Shown here in pieces: positions 15,490 through 22,626 of a stretch of DNA of 64,000 nucleotides; the stretch's first letter is position 1; every line of letters starts with the position of its first letter. Below the pieces are notes generated by a model that was not told the origin of the DNA, did no database searches, and worked only from the letters and a program-made list of their open reading frames with translations. Position numbers and translations under genes: made by a program. The DNA comes from Blastococcus sp. TF02A-26 (GTDB lineage: Bacteria; Actinomycetota; Actinomycetes; Mycobacteriales; Geodermatophilaceae): contig NZ_QOHG01000008.1 of the NCBI RefSeq assembly GCF_003319125.1, positions 62,001 to 126,000 on the forward strand, given 5' to 3'.

Positions 15490-15546
15490 ATGAGCGCCGT
15501 TCCGCCGATCGTCCCGAGCCCCGCACGCGGGGGTCGATCCTCGTGA
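15490..15546 (+). CDS. Possible 18-residue leader peptide coupled to the multi-HTH gene
   Basis: ATG at 15490 with gcgagg upstream opens an 18-codon frame (MSAVPPIVPSPARGGRSS) whose TGA overlaps the GTG start of the next gene as GTGA. The length and overlap suggest translational coupling. Coding status is unproven and the sequence is Pro/Ser-rich with no homology recognised. Confidence 0.35.
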   Translation: MSAVPPIVPSPARGGRSS

Positions 15547-16718
15547 CCGCTTCCCCCTGGGCGCCGCCCGTCGCCGTCGCCCCCGTGCCGGAGGGCCCGA
15601 CGCTCGCGGCGCACGTCCGCGACTGGCGGGCCGTGCACGGGCTGACCCACGGCGACCTCGCGCGCCGGCTCGGCGTCGCGCGCACCACCGTCCGCAACTG
15701 GGAGCTCGGCCGCCGGCCGCAGCCCCTCCAGCTGGCCGCCCTCGCCCGCCTGTTCGGCTGGGACGACCTGACGGCCCGCGCGGTGGCGGGGGAGGACCGG
15801 GTGCGCACCGAGCGCACCTCGGGCGGCCGGCACGCCTCGCCGCTGTGCCGGGCCCGCCTCGCGGCCGGGCTGACCATGACCCAGGTGGCCAACCGGGTCG
15901 GGGTGACGCCGGCGAGCGTCTCCCGCTGGGAGAACGGCTGCCGCCGGCCCAGCCCGGAGCATCGGCCGGCGCTGGCGCGGGTCCTCCGGGTCGCGCCCGA
16001 GCAGCTGGACGGGCTGCTCGAGGACACCCCGGCGGGGCGCTGGGACGGCGCGGCGCTGCCGGGCCTCGGTGCGCTGCGCCGGGCCGCCGGCTGGACGCAG
16101 CGGGAGTTCGCCCTCGCCGTCGGCATCGGCTCCACGACCGCGCACCGCTGGGAGAACGGCCGCACCCGCGTGCCGGAGGACCGGCTGGAGCGGGTGGCCG
16201 AGGCCCTGGGCCTGACCCCGGCGGAGCTCCTGGAGCGGGGCGCGACCCCGGTGGCCCGCGCCGACAGCATCCCCGCGCTGGCCCGCCTGAGGACCGCGGC
16301 CGGCATGAGCCAGCAGGAAGCCGCGCACCACGTCGGCATCAGCGTCCGGACCCTGCGCCGCTACGAGCACGGCCGTCGTCGGCCGGGTCTGGCCGCGGCA
16401 CGGTCGCTGGCCCGGTGCTACCGGCGACCGCTGGCCGAGGTGCTGCGGGCCGGTGCGGTCCCCGTCCCGCCGATCCTGATGCGCCGGGCGTGGGTGCCCG
16501 CAGACCTGCCCGCGGTCCTCGAGGCGCTCCGGGCGACGGCCGGCCTCTCCGCGGCGGAGCTCGGCCGGCGCCTGGGCACGACCGGCCGCCGGGTGCGGTC
16601 CTGGGAGCGGGGCATCGCGGTGCCCGGCCGCGCGGCGTGCCAGCGGCTGGAGCTGCTGCACCAGCTGCCGGCCGACCGGCTGGCCCGGCTGGCGCGGGGA
16701 GCCGTTCCCGTCGGCTGA
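15543..16718 (+). CDS. Protein with five tandem Cro/CI-type (XRE) HTH domains
   Basis: A 391-residue protein made almost entirely of helix-turn-helix units. Repeats lie at about 21-73, 99-155, 173-229, 243-301 and 322-381. Each has a basic first helix, an L/M-T/S-x-x-E/D-x-A turn and a W/Y-E-x-G signature: NWELGRRP, RWENGCRRP, RWENGRTRVP, RYEHGRRRP and SWERGIAVP. Unit 5 diverges most. There is no ligand, cupin, peptidase or membrane domain, so this would be a stand-alone DNA-binding array or a scaffold. The GTG start overlaps an 18-codon upstream frame by 4 bases. The thiolase gene follows after 65 bases. Single or double XRE domains are common; five in one chain without another domain is unusual. 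Confidence 0.85.
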   Translation: MTASPWAPPVAVAPVPEGPTLAAHVRDWRAVHGLTHGDLARRLGVARTTVRNWELGRRPQPLQLAALARLFGWDDLTARAVAGEDRVRTERTSGGRHASPLCRARLAAGLTMTQVANRVGVTPASVSRWENGCRRPSPEHRPALARVLRVAPEQLDGLLEDTPAGRWDGAALPGLGALRRAAGWTQREFALAVGIGSTTAHRWENGRTRVPEDRLERVAEALGLTPAELLERGATPVARADSIPALARLRTAAGMSQQEAAHHVGISVRTLRRYEHGRRRPGLAAARSLARCYRRPLAEVLRAGAVPVPPILMRRAWVPADLPAVLEALRATAGLSAAELGRRLGTTGRRVRSWERGIAVPGRAACQRLELLHQLPADRLARLARGAVPVG

Positions 16719-16783
16719 ACCCCCGTGGCGTGACCGCGGTCTCCGTAGAGTGGTCGGCACGACTTCTCGAAGGGGAGAACAGC

Positions 16784-17929
16784 ATGCGTGACGCAGTCAT
16801 CGTCGAGGCCGTCCGGACGCCGGTCGGCAGGCGCAAGGGCGGCCTGTCGGGGGTGCACCCGGCCGACCTCTCCGCGCACGTGCTGCGATCCCTGGTCGAG
16901 CGCGCGGGTGTCGACCCCGCCGTCGTCGAGGACGTCATCTGGGGCTGCGTCGGGCAGGTCGGCGAGCAGACCTTCGACATCGCCCGGACCGCCGCGCTGG
17001 CCGCGGGCTGGCCCGAGACCGTGACCGGCGTGACGATCGACCGCCAGTGCGGCTCCTCGCAGCAGTCGATCCACTTCGCCGCCGCCGGCCTGGTCGCCGG
17101 CCAGTACGACGTCGTCGTGGCCGGTGGCGTGGAGTCGATGAGCCGGGTGCCGATGGGCACCGCGCTGATGGACCAGAACCCCTTCGGCGAGGCGTTCATG
17201 GAGCGCTACGGCGCCTTCCCGAACCAGGGCGTCGGCGCGGAATTGATCGCCGAGAAGTGGGGCTTCACCCGCGAGCAGTGCGACGAGTTCTCCGTGGCCT
17301 CGCACGAGAAGGCGGCCGCTGCGAGGTCCGAGGGCCGCTTCGAGTCGCAGATCGCCCCGGTGACCCTGCCCGACGGCACCGTGGTCGGTGAGGACGAGGG
17401 CATCCGTCCGGGCACGACCGCCGACGTGCTGGCCGGCCTGAAGACGGTGTTCAAGCCCGAGGGCGGCGTCATCACCGCCGGCAACTCCTCGCAGATCTCC
17501 GACGGGTCCGCGGCGCTGCTCATGACGACCGGCGAGAAGGCGCGCGAGCTCGGGCTGACCCCGATCGCGCGGGTGCACACCGCCGTCCTGGCCGGGTCCG
17601 ACCCGATCATGATGCTGACCGCGCCGATCCCGGCCACGGAGAAGGCGTTGCAGCGCTCGGGCCTCTCGCTGGACGAGATCGGCGCCTTCGAGGTGAACGA
17701 GGCCTTCGCGCCGGTGCCGCTGGCCTGGCTGGCCGACATCGGCGCCGACGCCAAGGCGCTCAACCCCAACGGCGGCGCCATCGCCCTCGGTCACCCGCTG
17801 GGGGGCTCCGGCGCGCGTATCGCGACGACGCTGCTGCACCACATGCGCGACAACGGCATCCGCTACGGCCTGCAGACGATGTGCGAGGGCGGCGGCCAGG
17901 CCAACGCCACCATCTTCGAGCTCCTGTAG
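16784..17929 (+). CDS. Thiolase (acetyl-CoA C-acetyltransferase; steroid-type 3-ketoacyl-CoA thiolase-like)
   Basis: A 381-residue thiolase. Cys89 in IDRQCGSSQQS is the nucleophile, His337 lies in NPNGGAIALGHPLGGSGAR, and Cys367 in TMCEGGGQANA is the second cysteine. The QCGSSQQ loop and the AGLVAGQYDVVVAGGVESMSR segment resemble the FadA5-like branch of actinobacterial thiolases used in sterol side-chain and ring degradation. That assignment is by recall of motif style and is not proven. ATG 16784 has aaggggag upstream. It lies 65 bases after the multi-HTH gene, with a candidate tagagt -10 in between, and ends before a large inverted repeat. Confidence 0.9.
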   Translation: MRDAVIVEAVRTPVGRRKGGLSGVHPADLSAHVLRSLVERAGVDPAVVEDVIWGCVGQVGEQTFDIARTAALAAGWPETVTGVTIDRQCGSSQQSIHFAAAGLVAGQYDVVVAGGVESMSRVPMGTALMDQNPFGEAFMERYGAFPNQGVGAELIAEKWGFTREQCDEFSVASHEKAAAARSEGRFESQIAPVTLPDGTVVGEDEGIRPGTTADVLAGLKTVFKPEGGVITAGNSSQISDGSAALLMTTGEKARELGLTPIARVHTAVLAGSDPIMMLTAPIPATEKALQRSGLSLDEIGAFEVNEAFAPVPLAWLADIGADAKALNPNGGAIALGHPLGGSGARIATTLLHHMRDNGIRYGLQTMCEGGGQANATIFELL

Positions 17930-17945
17930 CCGACCCCGCCTCTTC

Positions 17946-18009
17946 GGGGCATGGGTACCGATACCCCCGTCTCGGGTCTCCAGGACGCAGGTATCGGTAC
18001 CCATGCCCC
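17946..18009. terminator. Large perfect inverted repeat between thiolase and Nudix genes
   Basis: A 20-base arm (17946-17965) and its exact reverse complement (17990-18009) flank a 24-base centre that holds a small cccg-tct-cggg hairpin. Each arm contains ggtacc next to the cgatacc/ggtatcg segment. It lies between convergent genes and probably terminates both, but it is longer and looser than the other terminators here. Confidence 0.6.
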
Positions 18010-18032
18010 ACGGGGAGGGGAGGGGCGCGGCC

Positions 18033-18638
18033 TCAGCGCCAGGCGAAGACGGGTGCCTCGAGGTGGGCGACCCGGGTCCCCAGCCCCCGGCAGGCCACCT
18101 GGCAGAACTGGTACACGACCGCGGCGGTCGGCGCGTGCACGTACCCGCCGAGCAGCGGGAGCTGGATGACCGGCTGCTCGGACTCGGGGATGCGGATCAG
18201 CCGCGGCTCGACGTCGAGGTCGGCGACCGGGATCCGGTGGATGCGGGCCACCTCGGTCTCCTGCGGGACGAGCTCGCCGACCGCGCCGGCCCAGCAGACG
18301 ACGGGGGTCATCACGTAGCCCGATCGCGTCACGTAGTCGTCGAGCAGGCCGAGCACCGTGGACGCCGGCAGCGACAGCCCGACCTCCTCGTCGAGCTCCC
18401 GCAGGGCTCCCTCGACAGCGGTCTCCCCGGTGTCGAGCCGGCCCCCGGGCAGCGCCCACTGGCCCGCGTGGTTGCGCATGCGCGCCGCGCGGCGGGTGAT
18501 CAGGAGCGCGGGGACGCCGTCGTCCTCGACGACGCAGACGGCGACGGCGGCGTGCTTGAGGTCCGGCCGGTCCACCGCGATGCGCGGGAACGCCGAGACG
18601 CGGGCCGCCGCGGTGTCCCGGTCGAGGGTCGTGCTCAT
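18033..18638 (-). CDS. Nudix hydrolase (CoA/nucleotide pyrophosphatase type)
   Basis: A 201-residue Nudix protein. The Nudix box spans residues 65-88 (GGRLDTGETAVEGALRELDEEVGL), with every consensus Glu and Arg of Gx5Ex7REUxEExGU present, so it should be active with Mg2+ on a nucleoside diphosphate-X substrate. The flanking text (RAARMRNHAGQWALPGG and the later GYVMTPVVCWAG) resembles CoA-pyrophosphatase-like Nudix enzymes, although the NUDIX-CoA signature is not clearly readable. ATG 18638 follows an aggga-like site. It lies 53 bases from the DUF5872-like gene and may be the last gene of that minus-strand group. Confidence 0.9.
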   Translation of the reverse strand: MSTTLDRDTAAARVSAFPRIAVDRPDLKHAAVAVCVVEDDGVPALLITRRAARMRNHAGQWALPGGRLDTGETAVEGALRELDEEVGLSLPASTVLGLLDDYVTRSGYVMTPVVCWAGAVGELVPQETEVARIHRIPVADLDVEPRLIRIPESEQPVIQLPLLGGYVHAPTAAVVYQFCQVACRGLGTRVAHLEAPVFAWR

Positions 18639-18691
18639 GCGTGCACCTCCCTCCGGAACCTACGTCAGCAGGGTCGACGCGGACCGACGGC

Positions 18692-19261
18692 TCAGGCGAG
18701 GTCGCGTCGGCGGTGGTCGATCGCCTCGAGGACCGTCTTCCGGTCGCGGCCCACCTCGCGCTCGGCCCGCTCGGCGCGGTCGAGGGTCCCGGCGTCCATC
18801 CCGGCCACCCGCTCGCGTGCCTCGGGGGCGGCGAGGTCCAGCAGCTCCGCGGCCGCGCGCGCCTCGCGGGCGGCGTCGGGGTTCGGGACGTGCTGCCCCT
18901 CGCCGTCCTGCTTCGCGCGCTCGGTCGCGGCGCGTTCGTCCTCGGTCAGCAGCTGCCAGGCGGCGTCGGGCAGGTACCGGTGCGTGGTCGAGCCGTCCCG
19001 GGCGTCCGTGCCGCCGTCTGCGGTGTGCCAGTCCTGCCCGGTCCACTGCTGCAGGTGCCGTTGCGCGTCCGTGCGCTCGCCCTCGTGCCGGTAGCCCCCG
19101 CCGGCCGCCTCGTACTCGGACGTGAGGAGCTGGCTCGTGCGCGCGCTCCACTGCCCGGGACGGCCACCGCGGTCCCCGGCCTTGATCTCCTCCTTGAGCC
19201 GCTCGCGCAGCTGCGGGTCGGTGTAGTCGTCGGCGTAGTCCTCCGCCGTCTTGCCGCTCAT
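18692..19261 (-). CDS. DUF5872-like protein (189 aa)
   Basis: A 189-residue, highly charged cytoplasmic protein. The central segment GGRPGQWSARTSQLLTSEYEAAGGGYRHEGERTDAQRHLQQWTGQDWHTADGG and RYLPDAAWQLLTEDE match my recollection of the DUF5872 family (W-S-A-R...Q-L-L, G-G-G-Y, W-x2-x-x-W, RYLP motifs). The N-terminus is acidic with TAEDYADDYTDPQLRERLKEE and the C-terminus is a helical charged region (EARERVAGMDAGTLDRAERAEREV). No catalytic residues are known. The ATG overlaps the stop of the XRE-cupin gene by 4 bases (ATGA), so it is coupled to that regulator. Function unknown; homologues are usually described only as a domain of unknown function. Confidence 0.78.
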   Translation of the reverse strand: MSGKTAEDYADDYTDPQLRERLKEEIKAGDRGGRPGQWSARTSQLLTSEYEAAGGGYRHEGERTDAQRHLQQWTGQDWHTADGGTDARDGSTTHRYLPDAAWQLLTEDERAATERAKQDGEGQHVPNPDAAREARAAAELLDLAAPEARERVAGMDAGTLDRAERAEREVGRDRKTVLEAIDHRRRDLA

Positions 19262-19848
19262 CCCCGGCCGGTACCCCGCGCCGGCTGGGCGCGCACGTGG
19301 ATCCGCTCGCCCTGCGGTCCGTAGAGGTTGAGGATCTCGGCCGGCACGTCGCCGGGGTTGCCGACCCAGTGCGGCGTCCGGGTGTCGAACTCCGCCACCT
19401 CGCCGGCGCGCAGCTCGAGGTCGTGCTCGCCGAGCAGCAGACGCACCCGGCCGGAGAGCACGTACAGCCACTCGTGGCCCTCGTGGGTCTTCTGCTCCGG
19501 ATCCCCGGGCGGGTGGTGCGGGGGGATGACCTGCTTGTAGGCCTGCACCCCACCCGGGCGCCGGGTCAGCGGCCAGAAGACGTGGCCGCCCTTCTCGAAG
19601 GGCCGGGCGACGACCCGCGGGTCGGGCGTGGAGGGCGCGCCGACCAGCTCGTCGATCGGTACCGAGTGCGCCCGGGCGAGGGGGAGGAGCAGCTCCAGGG
19701 TGGGCCGGCGCTGGCCGGACTCCAGCCGCGAGAGGGTGCTCACCGAGATACCCGTCGTCTCCGACAGCTGGGTCAGCGTCACGTCGCGCTTGGTCCGCAG
19801 TTCGCGCAGCCGGGGGCCCACCGCCGCCAGGACGTCGTCGTCGCTCAT
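19258..19848 (-). CDS. XRE-family regulator with C-terminal cupin domain
   Basis: A 196-residue two-domain regulator. Residues ~8-65 form an XRE HTH (RTKRDVTLTQLSETTGISVSTLSRLESGQRRPTLELLLPLARA). Residues ~95-185 form a double-stranded beta-helix cupin (GHEWLYVLSGRVRLLLGEHDLELRAGEVAEFDTRTPHWVGNPG), with the histidines and Glu of a metal- or ligand-binding pocket. This architecture is common in small-molecule-responsive repressors. The ATG at 19848 is preferred over a TTG eight codons upstream. It is divergent from a thioredoxin-reductase-like gene 67 bases away. A candidate operator cttggc-like dyad lies between, implying control of both. It overlaps the DUF5872-like gene downstream by 4 bases. 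Confidence 0.88.
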   Translation of the reverse strand: MSDDDVLAAVGPRLRELRTKRDVTLTQLSETTGISVSTLSRLESGQRRPTLELLLPLARAHSVPIDELVGAPSTPDPRVVARPFEKGGHVFWPLTRRPGGVQAYKQVIPPHHPPGDPEQKTHEGHEWLYVLSGRVRLLLGEHDLELRAGEVAEFDTRTPHWVGNPGDVPAEILNLYGPQGERIHVRAQPARGTGRG

Positions 19849-19855
19849 GCGTCCA

Positions 19856-19874
19856 CTTTGCCATTTCAGCAAGG
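19856..19874. promoter_or_regulatory. Candidate operator between XRE-cupin regulator and flavoprotein gene
   Basis: Imperfect dyad ctttgc-N7-gcaagg (5 of 6 symmetric) in the 67-base divergent region, with ttgaca on the minus strand at 19879-19884. Position and symmetry suit a shared operator for the XRE-cupin protein. The assignment is by eye. Confidence 0.4.
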
Positions 19875-19915
19875 AAGTTTGTCAAGACGGCGACGTCGCG
19901 CGCACCCTCGCCGGC

Positions 19916-20878
19916 ATGAGCGAACGAGTCGATGTCCTGGTGATCGGTGGCGGAGCGGCGGGTCTGTCCGGAGCGCTGGCGCTGGCCCGCGCGCGGCGCA
20001 GCGTGCTGGTGGTGGACGGGGGGACGCCGCGCAACGCGCCCGCGGCCGGTGTGCACAACTTCCTCACCCGCGACGGCACGCCGCCGGCCGAGGTCGTCGC
20101 GGCGGGGCGGGCGGAGGTCGCCGCGTACGGCGGCGAGGTGCGCGACGGCTGGGTGACCGGCGCGCGGCGCGTGGACGGCGGGTTCGAGGTGGCCCTGGCC
20201 GACGGCGGCACGGTCGTCGCGCGGCGGCTGCTGGTGGCCACGGGCGTCCGCGACGAGCTGCCCGACGTCCCCGGGCTGGTCGAGCTGTGGGGGACCGACG
20301 TCCTGCACTGCCCGTACTGCCACGGCTGGGAGGTGCGCGACCAGCCGGTCGGGATCCTGTCGGGCAGCGCGATGAGCACCCACGCGGCACTGCTGTGGAG
20401 CCAGTGGACCCCGGACGTGACCCTCTTCCTGCACACCGGCCCCGAGCCGACCGAGGAGCAGTGGGAGCAGCTCGCCGCCCGCGGCGTCGAGGTGGTGACC
20501 GGCGAGGTCGTCGGGCTGGAGACCGCGGACGGCCGGCTCTCCGGCGTCCGGCTGGCCGACGGCACCGTCGTCCCGCGCCGGGCGCTGGTCGCCCAGACCA
20601 GGGTCGGGGCACCGGAGGAGCTGCTGGCCGAGCTGGGGCTCGTCCCGGAGGAGGTCGGGATGAACGGCGTCGTCTTCGGCCGCGTGCTGCCCACCGGCGC
20701 GGACGGCGCGACGTCGGTGCCCGGTGTGTGGATCGCCGGCAACGCGGGCGACGTCCGCGCACAGGTGGTCGTCGCGGCGGCACAGGGGCTCGCGGCCGCG
20801 GGGCAGATCAACATGGACCTCGTGATGGAGGAGACCCGCGCGGCCGTCGCCGCCCGCACCGAGGTGGGTGCCGCGTGA
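19916..20878 (+). CDS. FAD/NAD(P)-binding oxidoreductase, thioredoxin-reductase-like
   Basis: A 320-residue flavoprotein. VDVLVIGGGAAGLSGALALARA (residues ~5-26) binds FAD. The redox-active CPYC motif is at Cys132-Cys135 in HCPYCHGWEVRD, and the last GVWIAGNAGDVRAQVVVAA motif completes the FAD site. The NAD(P) motif between them (VGILSGSAMSTHAALLW) is degenerate compared with true TrxR GxGxxA, so it may use an unusual electron donor or act as a disulfide reductase with a specific partner. ATG 19916 starts 67 bases from the divergent XRE-cupin gene. Its stop overlaps the methyltransferase start by 4 bases (GTGA), a pairing that recurs in actinobacterial genomes. Confidence 0.88.
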   Translation: MSERVDVLVIGGGAAGLSGALALARARRSVLVVDGGTPRNAPAAGVHNFLTRDGTPPAEVVAAGRAEVAAYGGEVRDGWVTGARRVDGGFEVALADGGTVVARRLLVATGVRDELPDVPGLVELWGTDVLHCPYCHGWEVRDQPVGILSGSAMSTHAALLWSQWTPDVTLFLHTGPEPTEEQWEQLAARGVEVVTGEVVGLETADGRLSGVRLADGTVVPRRALVAQTRVGAPEELLAELGLVPEEVGMNGVVFGRVLPTGADGATSVPGVWIAGNAGDVRAQVVVAAAQGLAAAGQINMDLVMEETRAAVAARTEVGAA

Positions 20879-21492
20879 CCGTCTACGACGAGCAGTGGTG
20901 GGAGGAACGCTACGCCTCCGGGGAGGCGCACTGGAGCGGCCGGCCCAACGACGTGCTCGTGGCCGAGACCGCCGACCTCCCGCCCGGGACGGCGCTGGAC
21001 GTCGGCTGCGGCACCGGCGGCGACGCGCTCTGGCTGGCCGAGCAGGGGTGGCGGGTGACCGCGGTCGACCTGTCGCGCACCGCGCTCGCCCGCGCGGCCG
21101 CCGCGGCCGAGGAGCGTGGGGTCGCCGAGCGCACGAGGTGGCAGTACGCCGACGTCACCACCTGGGCGCCGCCCCGGCATGCCTTCGACCTGGTGACGAC
21201 GGCGTTCCTGCACGTGCCCGGCGGGGTGCGGGACGCGGTCATCGCCCGGCTGGCCGCGGGAGTGGCGCCGGGCGGCACGCTCCTGGTGGCGCAGCACGAC
21301 CCGAGCGACCTGCACACGGTGCGGCACGGCCAGGACCCCGACCTGTTCGCCACCGGCGAGCAGCTGGCCGCCGCGCTGCCGGCGGGCGAGTTCGAGGTGC
21401 TGGTCGCCGAGGCGCGACCGCGGATGGGCCGCGCGCACGAGGGCGAGCACCTGCACATGGCCGACGCCGTCCTGCGGGCCCGCCGCCGTTAG
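20875..21492 (+). CDS. Class I SAM-dependent methyltransferase
   Basis: A 205-residue class I methyltransferase. Motif I is ALDVGCGTGGDALWLAEQGWRVTAVDLS (about residues 40-67), and PPRHAFDLVTTAFLHV is the motif II strand. A DHLH-like C-terminal segment (EGEHLHMADAVLRARRR) precedes the end. The small size and EEWWEERYASGEAHWSGRPND N-terminus are typical of TehB/tellurite- or thiopurine-type methyltransferases of actinobacteria. The GTG start overlaps the flavoprotein stop by 4 bases, so the two are translated together. The substrate is unknown; a role with the adjacent disulfide/redox enzyme is plausible. Its TAG overlaps the convergent esterase stop. Confidence 0.85.
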   Translation: MTVYDEQWWEERYASGEAHWSGRPNDVLVAETADLPPGTALDVGCGTGGDALWLAEQGWRVTAVDLSRTALARAAAAAEERGVAERTRWQYADVTTWAPPRHAFDLVTTAFLHVPGGVRDAVIARLAAGVAPGGTLLVAQHDPSDLHTVRHGQDPDLFATGEQLAAALPAGEFEVLVAEARPRMGRAHEGEHLHMADAVLRARRR

Positions 21493-22265
21493 CGGTCCCC
21501 GGGCTCGCCGGGGAAGAGCCGGGCGAGCCCGGGCGGCGGGTGGAAGGGGCGCCAGGCGTCGGCGGGCTGGGCCAGCCGGTCGGCCACGACCCACAGGACG
21601 GCGGGGTCGTGGCCCATCCCCAGGTGACTGGCGTGCACGCCGACGTTCTCGCTCCGGGGCCCGGGCCGCTGCAGGCAGGCGCGCCAGTCGACGACGCCGT
21701 CCCAACGGGAGTAGACCGATGTGCTCGGCACGGGCAGCGGCCGGGCCGGATCGGCTGTCGACAGCCGCCGGCTGGAGTGCAGCGGGGCGAACCGGCGGTA
21801 GACGCGGGAGCCCGGGGTGTCGTCGGCGGCGGTGACCACCGAGGAGAACGGCGAGCCGAGGGAGATCACCTGGCGCACCTGGGCGGGGGTCCGCGCCGCG
21901 AGCCGCCGGGCGAAGATCCCGCCGAGGCTCTGCCCGACGATGCTCACCGCGGTGCCGTGCCGGTCGGCCAGCCGCTGGACGAGCCCGGGCAGCGCGTCGA
22001 CCACCTCGGGGGTGGGGCCGCGGTTGCGGCCGAGTTCCCAGCCGACCACCGGGTGGCCGAGGGCGCGCAGCCAGCCGCGCAGCGCGGTGGTCGACATGTC
22101 GGTGGCCATGAGGCCGGGCAGCACCAGGACCGGGTGCCGGTCCCCGCGCGGCGCCAGCGCGAGCAGCGGGAGGGTCGCGGCGAGGCCGCCGGCGCTGGCC
22201 AGGGCACGGAGCGGCTCGGTCGCGGCGAGCAGCACCCGCCGCCGGCCCGCGGGGGAGTCGGTCAC
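21489..22265 (-). CDS. Alpha/beta hydrolase, esterase/lipase-like (paralogue of 59,102)
   Basis: A 258-residue alpha/beta hydrolase. HPVLVLPGLMATDMST forms the oxyanion strand-loop, VSIVGQSLGGIFARRLA holds the nucleophile Ser in GQSLGG, and GVHASHLGMGHDPAVLWVVADRL carries the catalytic His. The GRNRGPTPEVVDALPGLVQRLADRHG segment with its GRN-GPT signature is shared almost line by line with the protein at 59,102. The GTG start overlaps the downstream-reading stop of the small Cys-rich protein by 4 bases. The N-terminus lacks a signal peptide, suggesting cytoplasmic lipase/esterase or acyltransferase activity. Substrate unknown. Its stop overlaps the convergent methyltransferase stop. Confidence 0.85.
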   Translation of the reverse strand: MTDSPAGRRRVLLAATEPLRALASAGGLAATLPLLALAPRGDRHPVLVLPGLMATDMSTTALRGWLRALGHPVVGWELGRNRGPTPEVVDALPGLVQRLADRHGTAVSIVGQSLGGIFARRLAARTPAQVRQVISLGSPFSSVVTAADDTPGSRVYRRFAPLHSSRRLSTADPARPLPVPSTSVYSRWDGVVDWRACLQRPGPRSENVGVHASHLGMGHDPAVLWVVADRLAQPADAWRPFHPPPGLARLFPGEPGDR

Positions 22266-22570
22266 TCCGCGGCGGGGGGCAGCAGGCGGGGGAGGAACAC
22301 CTCGTCGATCGGCCGGGGGCCGACGTACTGACGGCAGGTGCACGGCACCCAGGCGTGCCCGGACCAGCGCCCACGCTTGTCGTAGGTGTCGCGGCGCAGC
22401 TCGGCGTAGCAGGTGTTCGTCTCGGTGTCGTGCTGACTGAGCGGGTGGCCGCAGCCGCACGTGGGCGGCGGCGCCGGGGGCGGCGGGGTCGGCCGGCGAC
22501 GGGTCAGCAGCCCCGCGCCGTACCCCACCGCCAGCAGCGCGGCTCCGATCAGCAGGCTCACCGGCTCCAC
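22262..22570 (-). CDS. Small membrane-anchored Cys/His-rich protein (102 aa)
   Basis: A 102-residue protein with one predicted transmembrane helix at residues ~4-24 (VSLLIGAALLAVGYGAGLL). Next come a proline-rich linker, then CGCGHPLSQHD (a CxCxH cluster), a lone Cys in NTCYAELRRD, and CTCRQYVGP. The spacing of the Cys/His residues suggests one zinc-binding module facing the cytoplasm. GTG 22570 has aggga upstream. It overlaps the esterase start by 4 bases, so both are probably co-translated. I do not recognise a named family; similar tiny TM-plus-Zn proteins occur in actinobacteria without assigned roles. Confidence 0.6.
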   Translation of the reverse strand: MEPVSLLIGAALLAVGYGAGLLTRRRPTPPPPAPPPTCGCGHPLSQHDTETNTCYAELRRDTYDKRGRWSGHAWVPCTCRQYVGPRPIDEVFLPRLLPPAAE

Positions 22571-22626
22571 CGGGCCGCTCCCTCCCTCGTCGTCGTCGTC
22601 CCCTCCGACGGTAACGCCGGCGGTCC

